From an uncultured Bacteroides sp. (GTDB lineage Bacteria; Bacteroidota; Bacteroidia; Bacteroidales; Bacteroidaceae), in the NCBI GenBank assembly GCA_900556845.1, contig USQO01000022.1, forward strand, positions 1 through 27,060: 27,060 nucleotides of DNA. The letters are read 5' to 3'. The number at the start of each line of letters is the position of its first letter. Within the stretch, counting starts at the first letter, position 1. Of the stretch, positions 1-7,147 are shown one piece after another. Below the pieces are notes generated by a model. The model saw nothing but the letters and a program-made list of their open reading frames with translations. It searched no databases and had not been told where the DNA came from. A program made the translations under genes and the position numbers.

Positions 1-28
1 TGGGCTCGGAGATGTGTATAAGAGACAG
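1..28. other. Nextera transposase adapter remnant (not genomic)
   Basis: The 28 bases are the last 28 of the 34-base Illumina Nextera read-2 transposase adapter: TGGGCTCGG followed by the 19-base mosaic end AGATGTGTATAAGAGACAG. The mosaic end is the recognition sequence of the engineered Tn5 transposase used in library preparation. Its position at base 1, with AT-rich Bacteroidales-like sequence directly after it, marks it as untrimmed adapter and not as a biological transposon end. Confidence 0.97.
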
Positions 29-60
29 TCTATATTCATAATTGTAATGTTTAATTGAAA

Positions 61-96
61 TAAAAAAGGACAACTAACTTAATAGCTGTCCTTTCT
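61..96 (-). terminator. Terminator of the toxin-antitoxin operon
   Basis: On the minus strand, downstream of the toxin stop codon, AAAGGACA and TGTCCTTT form an 8-bp stem (65-72 with 87-94). An inner CTA/TAG extension follows after one mismatch. The 3' side runs into six or more T residues (revcomp of 62-67), which fits an intrinsic terminator. Confidence 0.75.
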
Positions 97-123
97 TCAA
101 TATTAGTAATATGTGACGGTTTG

Positions 124-399
124 TTATTTCTTGGAATAATGGTATCTCATAGAGAATATGTAAACCTCTATTATATTATCATGTACGGAGTAAACAATTC
201 TATGCTCTGCATTGATTCTTCTTGACCATTTTCCTGCCAGTTCATATTTAAGCAGTTCTGGTTTTCCTATTCCTGTGTATGGGTGTGCGGCAATATCTTC
301 TAATAAGGTTTTGATTTTATTCAATATTGCTTTATTGCCGCTTTGGGTAAAGTATAGGTATTCTTTTCTAGCCTGTTCTGATAATGTTATTCTGTACAT
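124..399 (-). CDS. yoeB: YoeB/Txe family toxin (mRNA endonuclease)
   Basis: A 91-residue protein of the RelE-superfamily Txe/YoeB type, the toxin of a type II toxin-antitoxin pair that cleaves mRNA in the ribosomal A site. Visible family features are the KPELLKYELAGKWSRRINAEHRIVY core and the C-terminal RYHY signature. The expected catalytic set is intact: E48, R67, H87 and Y88, corresponding to E46, R65, H83 and Y84 of E. coli YoeB. The C-terminus runs three residues (SKK) past the usual RYHY end. The start overlaps the antitoxin 3' end by 13 bases, so the two are translationally coupled, antitoxin first. With catalytic residues intact the toxin is probably active, but this is inferred from sequence only. 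Confidence 0.93.
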   Translation of the reverse strand: MYRITLSEQARKEYLYFTQSGNKAILNKIKTLLEDIAAHPYTGIGKPELLKYELAGKWSRRINAEHRIVYSVHDNIIEVYIFSMRYHYSKK

Positions 400-677
400 G
401 CTACTCGTTTTAAGAAATCCTCTATGCTTTCACCTTCATTTTGGGATATAAAGTTACCATTCTTAATATCCTCTTCGCCTTTATGAATTGCTTCCATAGT
501 ATCGGGCGACGACATGATGTATTCCGTTTCCTTTAGAGAATTGTATTCATCCAAAGAAATCATTACTACTCCTTTGCCATTTCCACGATTGACAACTACG
601 GTATCATAATCGTCAATGACTGCATCAATGTAGCTTTTCAAGTTGGCTCTTAAATCTGTGTAATTGGCTGTTCTCAT
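387..677 (-). CDS. yefM: YefM/Phd family antitoxin
   Basis: A 96-residue antitoxin that should neutralise the adjacent YoeB toxin and repress the shared promoter. The N-terminal half (MRTANYTDLRANLKSYID, then VVVNRGNGKGVVMISLDEYNSL) is the Phd/YefM DNA-binding and dimerisation fold. The C-terminal part from about residue 55 is acidic and probably wraps the toxin. I place the start at 677, not at an in-frame ATG eight codons upstream, because AGGAGG lies five bases before it and because the upstream ATG would overlap the predicted -7 element at 699-706. Antitoxin-first order and a 13-base overlap with the toxin are typical of yefM-yoeB. Confidence 0.92.
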   Translation of the reverse strand: MRTANYTDLRANLKSYIDAVIDDYDTVVVNRGNGKGVVMISLDEYNSLKETEYIMSSPDTMEAIHKGEEDIKNGNFISQNEGESIEDFLKRVACTE

Positions 678-698
678 AAATCCTCCTTTGTTATAATG

Positions 699-731
699 CA
701 AAGATATGTACTTATTTGCGTACTTGCAAAT
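699..731 (-). promoter_or_regulatory. yefM-yoeB promoter with palindromic operator
   Basis: On the minus strand TTTG (complement of 727-730), a 20-base spacer and TATCTTTG (complement of 699-706) match the Bacteroidetes -33/-7 promoter consensus exactly. An inverted repeat ATTTGC-GTACTT-GCAAAT (714-731) covers the -33 element, and GTAC occurs at 708-711 and 720-723. The arrangement resembles the TGTACA-centred operators to which YefM binds in E. coli, so autorepression is the likely role. Confidence 0.8.
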
Positions 732-904
732 ATGAATGGTTAATTATTGAATATGCAGTCAATTGCTGAAACTGTAGCTTCTTTAAGAATTGTTTTTTTC
801 GAGTGTAGACATTTTTTTTAACGAGAATTAAGAGGATAACTCTCGCTAAACGGTTAATAATAGGTTGTATATCATTGTCGGGCTGTCCCGATATTGTCCC
901 GGTA
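732..904. other. Intergenic stretch without a recognisable gene
   Basis: Between the antitoxin promoter and the tRNA-Pro terminator I find no coding sequence. The only structure is a small hairpin TCGGG-CTGT-CCCGA (878-891) and a direct repeat TGTCCCG (884-890 and 895-901). No integrase, insertion-sequence terminus or tRNA 3'-end duplication is visible that would explain how the toxin-antitoxin pair arrived. Confidence 0.6.
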
Positions 905-954
905 CTTAAAAAACAAATAAGGTAACTGTTTGATTATCAAGCAGTTACCTTATT
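905..954 (-). terminator. Terminator of tRNA-Pro
   Basis: A perfect 13-bp inverted repeat pairs 916-928 with 942-954 around a 13-base loop. On the minus strand it is followed by TGTTTTTT. It starts five bases after the tRNA 3' end, so it ends the tRNA transcript. Confidence 0.88.
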
Positions 955-959
955 ACCAG

Positions 960-1034
960 TCGGGGTGACTGGATTCGAACCAGCGACCACACGCCCCCCA
1001 GACGCGTACTCTAACCGGGCTGAGCTACACCCCG
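960..1034 (-). tRNA. tRNA-Pro (anticodon GGG)
   Basis: The reverse strand folds as a full cloverleaf. The acceptor CGGGGTG pairs with CACCCCG. The D-arm is GCTC/GAGT. The anticodon stem CGCGT/GCGTG contains G-T wobbles and encloses loop CTGGGGG with anticodon GGG and G37. The T-arm has loop TTCGAAT. The discriminator is A (960). CCA is not encoded, so it must be added by CCA-adding enzyme. It decodes CCC and CCU proline codons. The gene has its own promoter and terminator. Confidence 0.93.
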
Positions 1035-1045
1035 AATTGCGAGTG

Positions 1046-1076
1046 CAAAGGTACTGGTTTATTTTGAATAAACAAA
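1046..1076 (-). promoter_or_regulatory. Promoter of tRNA-Pro
   Basis: On the minus strand TTTG (complement of 1073-1076), a 19-base spacer and TACCTTTG (complement of 1046-1053) are an exact match to the Bacteroidetes consensus. The -7 element ends 11 bases before the tRNA. It lies in the gap after aroB, so the tRNA need not depend on aroB read-through. Confidence 0.8.
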
Positions 1077-1093
1077 TATTTCTCGGGATTTTT

Positions 1094-2149
1094 TTAATTC
1101 ATAGTTTCGCGAAAGAAGTCGAGCACTTCGTAAACTTCTTCTTGGGTGGCAGTTTGGTTGATGCAAATCTCACCAATATCCGACAGTAGCGTGAAGTTTA
1201 TAACTCCCGAAGTATTCTTCTTGTCGTGCTTCATATATTCGTATAATTCGGGATAATCATCGCATGTAAAGTGCAAGGCTCCATAATTCTCTTTGATAAA
1301 CTGGACGGTCTTTCTCAATTTATCTTTAGGAAATCCGCTTTTCAGGTGAGAAAGATAAAGCTCGCATACCATACCCCAGGCCACAGCATAGCCGTGCAGT
1401 ACCGGTGTGCGGGTCAAAGCAAAACTTTCGAAAGCATGGCCGATGGTATGGCCTAAGTTTAAAGCTTTACGGATACCCTTTTCGAATGGGTCCTGCGCCA
1501 CAATATTTTCTTTTACCTGTACAGATGCGCCTGCCAGTTCTTGCAGACGTGTATAGTCTATCTGTCCCATATCGAATGTCAGAAGTTCTGCCCAGTGTGC
1601 CGCATTGCTGATTAGTCCGTGTTTAAGCATTTCGGCATATCCCGACAATAAATTCCGCTGGTCTAGAGTCTGGAGGAATTTTCCACAAAGTAATACGACC
1701 GATGCCGGAGCAAAGGCTCCAATTTCGTTCTTCAGTCCGTTGAAGTTGATACCCGTTTTGCCACCTACCGAAGCGTCTATCATAGCCAGCAGGGTGGTAG
1801 GAATATTAATATAGGTGATGCCGCGCTTAAAAGTAGCTGCAGCAAATCCTCCCAGGTCGGTAACCATACCGCCGCCTACATTAATCAGCAGCGAGTGCCG
1901 TGTAGCTCCTTCCTGACTGAGTTTGCTCCATACGTAGGAAAGTGTTTCCAGATTTTTATTTGTATCTTCGGGTTCTATACAAATCACATTGGCGTGCTGT
2001 AGGCATGCCATATCGTTTATTAGCGGAAGGCATAATTCGTGGGTATGTGTATCTGCCAGTAGGAAGAGTTTGTCGTGCGGACAACTGGCTACAGCTTCTG
2101 CTATGTCTGTTGCAAGGTTGTTGCTGATAATGACTTTTTGTTTGCTCAT
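1094..2149 (-). CDS. aroB: 3-dehydroquinate synthase
   Basis: A 351-residue cytoplasmic enzyme that converts DAHP to 3-dehydroquinate, step two of the shikimate pathway, with NAD+ and a divalent metal. The nucleotide-binding segment GGGMVTDLGGFAAATFKRG (about residues 92-110) and the following IPTTLLAMIDASVGGKTGIN are diagnostic. The metal ligands are expected at E173 (in GYAEMLKHG) and at histidines of LGHTIGHAFE (232-241) and LHGYAVAWGM (251-260), all present. Length is normal for the family. It is monocistronic in this window; the next gene downstream is the independently promoted tRNA-Pro. A -7-like TACATTTG lies just upstream. Confidence 0.97.
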   Translation of the reverse strand: MSKQKVIISNNLATDIAEAVASCPHDKLFLLADTHTHELCLPLINDMACLQHANVICIEPEDTNKNLETLSYVWSKLSQEGATRHSLLINVGGGMVTDLGGFAAATFKRGITYINIPTTLLAMIDASVGGKTGINFNGLKNEIGAFAPASVVLLCGKFLQTLDQRNLLSGYAEMLKHGLISNAAHWAELLTFDMGQIDYTRLQELAGASVQVKENIVAQDPFEKGIRKALNLGHTIGHAFESFALTRTPVLHGYAVAWGMVCELYLSHLKSGFPKDKLRKTVQFIKENYGALHFTCDDYPELYEYMKHDKKNTSGVINFTLLSDIGEICINQTATQEEVYEVLDFFRETMN

Positions 2150-2156
2150 AATGATT

Positions 2157-2177
2157 CTACATTTTGCACAAATGTAG
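2157..2177 (-). promoter_or_regulatory. aroB promoter element inside an inverted repeat
   Basis: An 8-bp inverted repeat CTACATTT-TGCAC-AAATGTAG lies directly upstream of the aroB start. On the minus strand its first arm contains TACATTTG (complement of 2169-2176), which fits the TAnnTTTG -7 element. No TTTG is seen at the -33 position. The repeat could be an operator or a 5'-leader hairpin; I cannot tell which. Confidence 0.5.
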
Positions 2178-2202
2178 AAAAAAAAAGAAAAGTAGCGGGT
2201 CG

Positions 2203-2226
2203 TTTGCTAGCAAATAACTACTTTTG
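2203..2226 (+). promoter_or_regulatory. Palindrome plus -7 element before the 134-residue membrane protein
   Basis: TACTTTTG (2219-2226) is a -7 match 20 bases before the start codon at 2247. A perfect 12-bp palindrome TTTGCTAGCAAA (2203-2214) sits only four bases upstream of it. This is too close to supply a normally spaced -33 element. The layout fits an operator, or an activator site, in a promoter lacking a -33 box. Confidence 0.5.
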
Positions 2227-2246
2227 CAACAAAAATTAAATGATTT

Positions 2247-2651
2247 ATGAAAGGAATTTTGCCATTGTACTTCCGTTTTGCAGGTTATATTCTGCTGCTT
2301 TTATCTGTTTTTGTACCTATGCTGATGTATATGTTCGGCATGGTGAGTGACGCAAATCTGATTGCACTGCGTGCTGTGATGAAACTGGTGATATGGATTT
2401 CTTTGTTTATGGTTTTTCTGGCCAAAACGAAGGATGAAGGAGCTGAATCGGCAGCTATCCGCCTGAAATCTTTAAAGTATGCGACTTGTATGCTGGGTGT
2501 GTATTATGTAGTTATGCTTGTGCGTGAGGCATTGTCGGGAGCAGCTGTTTCGGCAGATAATTCTGCAGTGCTGGTTTACATGGCCTTGAGTGTGCTGTGT
2601 CTGGAGTTCCTGTTGCAGAAAAATCGCATTGAAAAGATGTTTAAAAAATAA
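2247..2651 (+). CDS. Small integral membrane protein of unknown function
   Basis: A 134-residue protein I do not recognise. Four hydrophobic segments are visible: about residues 8-29 (after a short basic start), 42-59, 74-92 and 104-122. The loop after the second helix is charged (AKTKDEGAESAAIRLKSLK), and the C-terminus is basic (KNRIEKMFKK), which by the positive-inside rule puts the C-terminus in the cytoplasm. There is no catalytic motif. It stands alone, divergent from aroB and 94 bases before the outer-membrane barrel gene. It could be co-transcribed with the barrel, since no terminator lies between them. Confidence 0.8.
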   Translation: MKGILPLYFRFAGYILLLLSVFVPMLMYMFGMVSDANLIALRAVMKLVIWISLFMVFLAKTKDEGAESAAIRLKSLKYATCMLGVYYVVMLVREALSGAAVSADNSAVLVYMALSVLCLEFLLQKNRIEKMFKK

Positions 2652-2745
2652 AAAAAACTGTACAGGGATTTAAACCTTTGCGGGGAGATGAAGTCATACT
2701 TCTGTTATTTTTTTAATTGTGGTATTACTTCTATTTTTATATTGA

Positions 2746-5628
2746 ATGATGAAAAAATGGGTATCTTACGTACTGATTTTCTTATGTTTCAGTGCGGTTT
2801 CTTATGCTCAGAGTAGAGGCCAGCGTGGCTCTGGAGTATCTGGGGTAGTGTTAGATGAGGGGGATAAATCGCCGGTAATGCAGGCTACTGTTCAGCTATT
2901 GTCTGTGAAGGACAGCGCGATGGTTACCGGTAATGTGTCGGACTTGGATGGTAAATTCCGTTTGAATGCAAAGCCGGGGAATTATCTTTTGAAGGTATCT
3001 TTTGTGGGGTATAAGCCTTATTTTAAAGAAGTGAAACTTACTGCAGCGCGGCCTTCACTGAATGTGGGCGAAGTGTTGCTGGGCTTGGATGCTATTATGC
3101 TGGAAGGAGCGGTGATTGTAGCTGAGGCTCCTGAAGTGACAGCTTCGGAGGACACTTTGGTTTATAATAGTTCGGCTTATCGGGTACCCGAGGGTTCGGC
3201 ATTGGAAGAACTGGTAAAGAAACTGCCGGGAGCTGAAATTGACGAAAACGGTAAGATAACTATTAATGGTAAGGAAATCAAGAAGATTATGGTCGACGGT
3301 AAGGAGTTTTTTGCCGACGACCCTAATGTGGCAATGAAGAATCTTCCGGTTAATATAGTGGAAAAGCTAAGAACGTACGAGAAGAAATCGGACTTGGCTC
3401 GTGTGACCGGAGTTGATGATGGGGAAGAGGAAACCGTATTGGACCTGACTGTAAAGAAGGGTATGAACCAGGGCTGGTTTGGTAATGTGGATGCGGCTAT
3501 CGGAACGAAAGACCGCTATAGTGAGCGTTTTATTATTAACCGGTTTGTTGAGGGTAATCAGTTTACCTTGCTTGGCTCTGCCAATAATGTGAATGATAAT
3601 AGCTTTCCCGGTGGTGGAGGAGGCTTTAGACGGGGTGCTCAGAATGGACTGACGGCTGTGAAGAATCTGGGTTTTAATTTTGCTGCGAAAAACAAAAAGG
3701 TGGATGCCGGAGGTAGTGTGAATTACGACTATCGTAATCAGGACTTGCAGACCAAGTCGGCTGCTGAAACTTTCCTGACAGGAGAAAGCAGTTCGTTTAA
3801 AAATGCGCTGAATGCGGCGGTAAAAAAGACGCAGAAGATAAATGGAGATTTCAGAGTGGAATGGACTCCGGATACGCTGACCAATATTATTTTCAGGCCT
3901 CGCTTCTCGTATGGTGATACTTGGAATCTGACCGACAATGAATCGTATACCTTCAACGAAGACCCTGTAAACTATGTGCAGGATATCATGAACAACTTCG
4001 ATCAGATAGAATCGATGGTACCGGAAGAAAAAATGATTAACCATATTGTTCAACGTACGCTTTCGGATAATAATGATCTTTCGGTAAGTGGGGTATTGCA
4101 GGCTAATAGAAGGTTGGGAAAAAAGGGTAGGAGTATTACTTTTCGTGGAAAATTCGGGTATACGAACAGTGCCAGCGAGCAGTTCTCTGAGTCGAATACG
4201 GAATATTTTCAGTTGACGGATCCTGAAGCGGCTGCCCAGGAAATCTTGAACCGATATACTACTGCACCAACAAAAAGTTATGACTATAGTGCGCGTTTTA
4301 TGTACAGCGAGCCTATCATGAAGGATTTGTTTTTGCAGTTGAGCTATAACTTTCAGTATAAGTATAATAACAGTGATAAATCGGTGTATAATATGGCCGA
4401 TGACTGGTTGATAGAAAACCCTTTGCCAAGTGATTATACGGATAATAAGGACGAGGATTTAAGTAAGTATGCTACTTATAAATATTATAATCACCAGATG
4501 GATTTGGCTATACGCTGGGTGAGAGAAAAATTCCTGATGAATGCCGGTTTGTCTTTCCAGCCGCAACGTACTACTTTGTCTTATCAAAAAGGTACATACA
4601 TGACGGATACAGTTCGTAATGTCTTCAACTTTACGCCGACTTTTAATTTCCGTTATCGTTTCTCGAAGACTAGTCAGTTGCGTATCAATTATTATGGAAG
4701 AAGTTCTCAGCCTAGTATGACGAATTTGCTTCCTATCGTAGATGATACGGATCCGCTTAACGTACGCGTGGGTAACCCGGGGTTGAAGCCTTCGTTCACC
4801 AATACGCTTATGGCTTTCTATAATACTTTTGATCCGGAAAAACAGCGCGGAATTATGACTCACTTGCGCTTTAACAGTGTCTTGAATAGTGTAAGTAATA
4901 AAATGCTTTATAACTCAAGTACTGGTGGATATACCATTACGCCTGTCAATATAAACGGAAACTGGGATATGTTTGCGATGCTGGGATTGAACTCGGCATT
5001 GAAAAACAAAAAATTTACTATCAATACATTCTCTATGGCTCGTTATAATAATATGGTGGGATATATGCGTCTGGAAGAGGCGCAGGCTGGCGGCAATGAC
5101 AAGAATACCACGCGTCAGCTTACACTTATGGAGCGTTTGAGAGGTACATACCGTAATGACTGGTTTGAGTTTTCATTGAACGGTTCGATTAACTATATGC
5201 ATTCCAGAAATTCATTGCAGGCGCAGAATAATATGGATACGTATCAGTTTGCCTACGGAGCAAGTACGAATGTAAACTTGCCTTGGAACATGTCTATATC
5301 AACAGATATTTCACAGAATTCAAGACGTGGCTATGCTGATGCCTCTATGAACCGTGACGAACTGCTTTGGAATGCCCAGATTTCGCAGAATTTCCTGAAA
5401 GGTAATGCTGCAACAGTAAGTGTGCAGGTATATGATATCTTGCGTCAGCAAAGTAATCTGAGCCGTACAATCAGTGCCATGATGCGCCAGGATACGGAAT
5501 ATAACTCTATTTACAATTATGTAATGGTACACTTCATATACCGGCTTAATTTGTTTGGTAAAGGTGTCAAACCGCCAATGCAAGGACCTGCGTTTGGACC
5601 TGGTCCTCACAGAATGAGAAGAATGTAA
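2746..5628 (+). CDS. Outer-membrane beta-barrel protein, TonB-receptor-like, with carboxypeptidase-like regulatory domain
   Basis: A 960-residue secreted protein. The signal peptide ends at about AYAQ-like SYAQ (residue 22). Next comes a carboxypeptidase-regulatory-like beta-sandwich (about 30-115, with GVVLDEGDKSPVMQATVQL and DLDGKFRL). A plug-like domain follows (about 140-235, with LEELVKKLPGAEIDENGKI and MVDGKEFFADDP). The rest is a long barrel of alternating beta-strands. This is the layout of the Bacteroidetes OMP_b-brl family, related to TonB-dependent receptors. A glycine-rich turn (FPGGGGGFRRG) lies near 290. No SusD-type lipoprotein is adjacent, so it is not a standard SusC/D glycan importer. 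The C-terminus is basic (HRMRRM) and lacks the usual terminal aromatic residue. Substrate unknown. Confidence 0.9.
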   Translation: MMKKWVSYVLIFLCFSAVSYAQSRGQRGSGVSGVVLDEGDKSPVMQATVQLLSVKDSAMVTGNVSDLDGKFRLNAKPGNYLLKVSFVGYKPYFKEVKLTAARPSLNVGEVLLGLDAIMLEGAVIVAEAPEVTASEDTLVYNSSAYRVPEGSALEELVKKLPGAEIDENGKITINGKEIKKIMVDGKEFFADDPNVAMKNLPVNIVEKLRTYEKKSDLARVTGVDDGEEETVLDLTVKKGMNQGWFGNVDAAIGTKDRYSERFIINRFVEGNQFTLLGSANNVNDNSFPGGGGGFRRGAQNGLTAVKNLGFNFAAKNKKVDAGGSVNYDYRNQDLQTKSAAETFLTGESSSFKNALNAAVKKTQKINGDFRVEWTPDTLTNIIFRPRFSYGDTWNLTDNESYTFNEDPVNYVQDIMNNFDQIESMVPEEKMINHIVQRTLSDNNDLSVSGVLQANRRLGKKGRSITFRGKFGYTNSASEQFSESNTEYFQLTDPEAAAQEILNRYTTAPTKSYDYSARFMYSEPIMKDLFLQLSYNFQYKYNNSDKSVYNMADDWLIENPLPSDYTDNKDEDLSKYATYKYYNHQMDLAIRWVREKFLMNAGLSFQPQRTTLSYQKGTYMTDTVRNVFNFTPTFNFRYRFSKTSQLRINYYGRSSQPSMTNLLPIVDDTDPLNVRVGNPGLKPSFTNTLMAFYNTFDPEKQRGIMTHLRFNSVLNSVSNKMLYNSSTGGYTITPVNINGNWDMFAMLGLNSALKNKKFTINTFSMARYNNMVGYMRLEEAQAGGNDKNTTRQLTLMERLRGTYRNDWFEFSLNGSINYMHSRNSLQAQNNMDTYQFAYGASTNVNLPWNMSISTDISQNSRRGYADASMNRDELLWNAQISQNFLKGNAATVSVQVYDILRQQSNLSRTISAMMRQDTEYNSIYNYVMVHFIYRLNLFGKGVKPPMQGPAFGPGPHRMRRM

Positions 5629-5633
5629 AAGGA

Positions 5634-5673
5634 AAATCCCAACAATCTGTATGATAAGTTGGGATTTTTTTTT
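5634..5673 (+). terminator. Terminator after the outer-membrane barrel gene
   Basis: A perfect 10-bp stem AAATCCCAAC/GTTGGGATTT (5634-5643 with 5658-5667) is followed by an uninterrupted T run, a few bases after the stop codon. Confidence 0.9.
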
Positions 5674-5707
5674 ATGTTTGGTGTAGAATGGAAAACTTGG
5701 AGTATTT

Positions 5708-7147
5708 ATGTTGTGGAACTGGTTTATATGGGATAATGCGTTTTCTGTTGTATTCAATGCTGTTTACCTGATTGTTATTCTTACAACGGTTTTTGTGGTG
5801 ATTCTGGATAATCGTAATCCGGTGAGAACCATGGCGTGGATTCTTTTTCTATTTTTCCTGCCGTTATTGGGATTGGTTTTTTATTTTTTCTTTGGCAGAA
5901 GCACGCGTAAGAAGCGGTTGATTAGTAAAAAGGGGTATTCTTTTCTGATTAAACGTCCTATGATAGAGTTTCTGGCGCAAGAGGCTTTCAGATATCCCGA
6001 GTCGCAATATTCGTTGATGCATTTTTTCAGAAGGGTAAACAATGCGCTTCCTTTTGAAGGGAATGCCTTGAAAATGTATTCGGATGGAACTTCTTTTTTG
6101 TATGATTTGATTCGGACGATTGCCGCTGCCCGCAGTCATGTGCATCTGCAGTTTTATATCTTTGAAGATGATGCAGTGGGCAGGCTGTTAAGAGATGTGT
6201 TGATGGACAAGGCTCGTGAAGGGGTTAAGGTGCGCTTGCTGTATGATGATGTGGGATGCTGGAAGGTGAAGAACAGTTTTTTTGAGCAGATGCTATGTGC
6301 CGGAATCGAAGCACAGAGTTTTCTGAGGGTACGCTTTCCACAGTTTACCAGTAAGGTAAATTACCGAAACCATCGTAAGATTGCTGTAATTGATGGATGT
6401 ATAGGGTTTATCGGGGGAATGAATATTGCAGAACGTTATATAAAGGGAATAAATGGTGGAATATGGCGTGATGCACATTTGCGTATTGAAGGTAAGGCGG
6501 TGTATGGCTTGCAGACTTCGTTTTTGAGAGATTGGTATGTGGTAGACCGTACATTGCTGACTTCGGCAGAGTATTATCCGAAAATCCAACCGTCTGGCAA
6601 TGCTTTAGTACAGATTGTGACTTCCGATCCGGTTGGTCGCTGGCGTGACATCATGCAGGGACTGATAATGGTCATTATGCGAGCCCGGCGTTATGTCTAT
6701 TTCCAGACTCCTTATCTGCTTCCTACCGAGCCTGTTCTGGTGGCGCTAAAAACGGCTGCATTGGGAGGTATAGATGTGCGGATTATGCTGCCAGAAAAAG
6801 GGGATGCCCGTTTGGTGCAATGGGGGTCGATGTCTTATTTTTACGATTTGATGAGTGCCGGAGTAAAGATTTATCAGTATCAGAAAGGATTTATCCATTC
6901 TAAACTGATGGTCAGCGATGATGAGGTAGGCATGATAGGGTCTACAAATATGGATTTCCGGAGTTTTGAACATAATTTTGAAGCCAATGCTTTTGTGTAT
7001 GACACTAATTCGGCATTGGCTTTAAAAAAGATATTTCTGGAAGACCAAAGGTCTTCGAATATGCTATTATTGAGAGAGTGGGAAAAACGCTCCTGGAAAG
7101 AACGGACTATAGAGTCGGTTGTTCGTCTGCTGGCACCGTTGCTTTGA
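5708..7147 (+). CDS. cls: Cardiolipin synthase (phospholipase D family)
   Basis: A 479-residue inner-membrane enzyme that condenses two phosphatidylglycerols to cardiolipin and glycerol. The N-terminus has two membrane helices (about residues 14-34 and 41-62). Two phospholipase-D HKD motifs follow: H222-K224-D229 (NHRKIAVIDG, then IGGMNIAERY) and H397-K399-D404 (HSKLMVSDD, then GSTNMDFRSF). Length and layout are those of the bacterial ClsA type. Its last 41 bases overlap the end of the convergent rsmD gene. The terminator before it separates it from the barrel gene, so it should have its own promoter, though I found no clear consensus match. Confidence 0.95.
   Translation: MLWNWFIWDNAFSVVFNAVYLIVILTTVFVVILDNRNPVRTMAWILFLFFLPLLGLVFYFFFGRSTRKKRLISKKGYSFLIKRPMIEFLAQEAFRYPESQYSLMHFFRRVNNALPFEGNALKMYSDGTSFLYDLIRTIAAARSHVHLQFYIFEDDAVGRLLRDVLMDKAREGVKVRLLYDDVGCWKVKNSFFEQMLCAGIEAQSFLRVRFPQFTSKVNYRNHRKIAVIDGCIGFIGGMNIAERYIKGINGGIWRDAHLRIEGKAVYGLQTSFLRDWYVVDRTLLTSAEYYPKIQPSGNALVQIVTSDPVGRWRDIMQGLIMVIMRARRYVYFQTPYLLPTEPVLVALKTAALGGIDVRIMLPEKGDARLVQWGSMSYFYDLMSAGVKIYQYQKGFIHSKLMVSDDEVGMIGSTNMDFRSFEHNFEANAFVYDTNSALALKKIFLEDQRSSNMLLLREWEKRSWKERTIESVVRLLAPLL

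Noticed and set aside
878..901. Short hairpin and TGTCCCG direct repeat as a possible mobile-element end
   Set aside because: No transposase, no longer inverted repeats and no target duplication are seen. The repeat is only seven bases.
965..1189. Open frame starting in the tRNA-Pro region (MTGFEPATTRPPDAY...)
   Set aside because: It is the reverse reading of the tRNA T-arm, a common false protein, and it runs antisense into aroB.
3367..4053. Long antisense open frame inside the outer-membrane barrel gene
   Set aside because: Its composition follows from the codon use of the opposite strand. It has no family resemblance and sits wholly within a confident gene.
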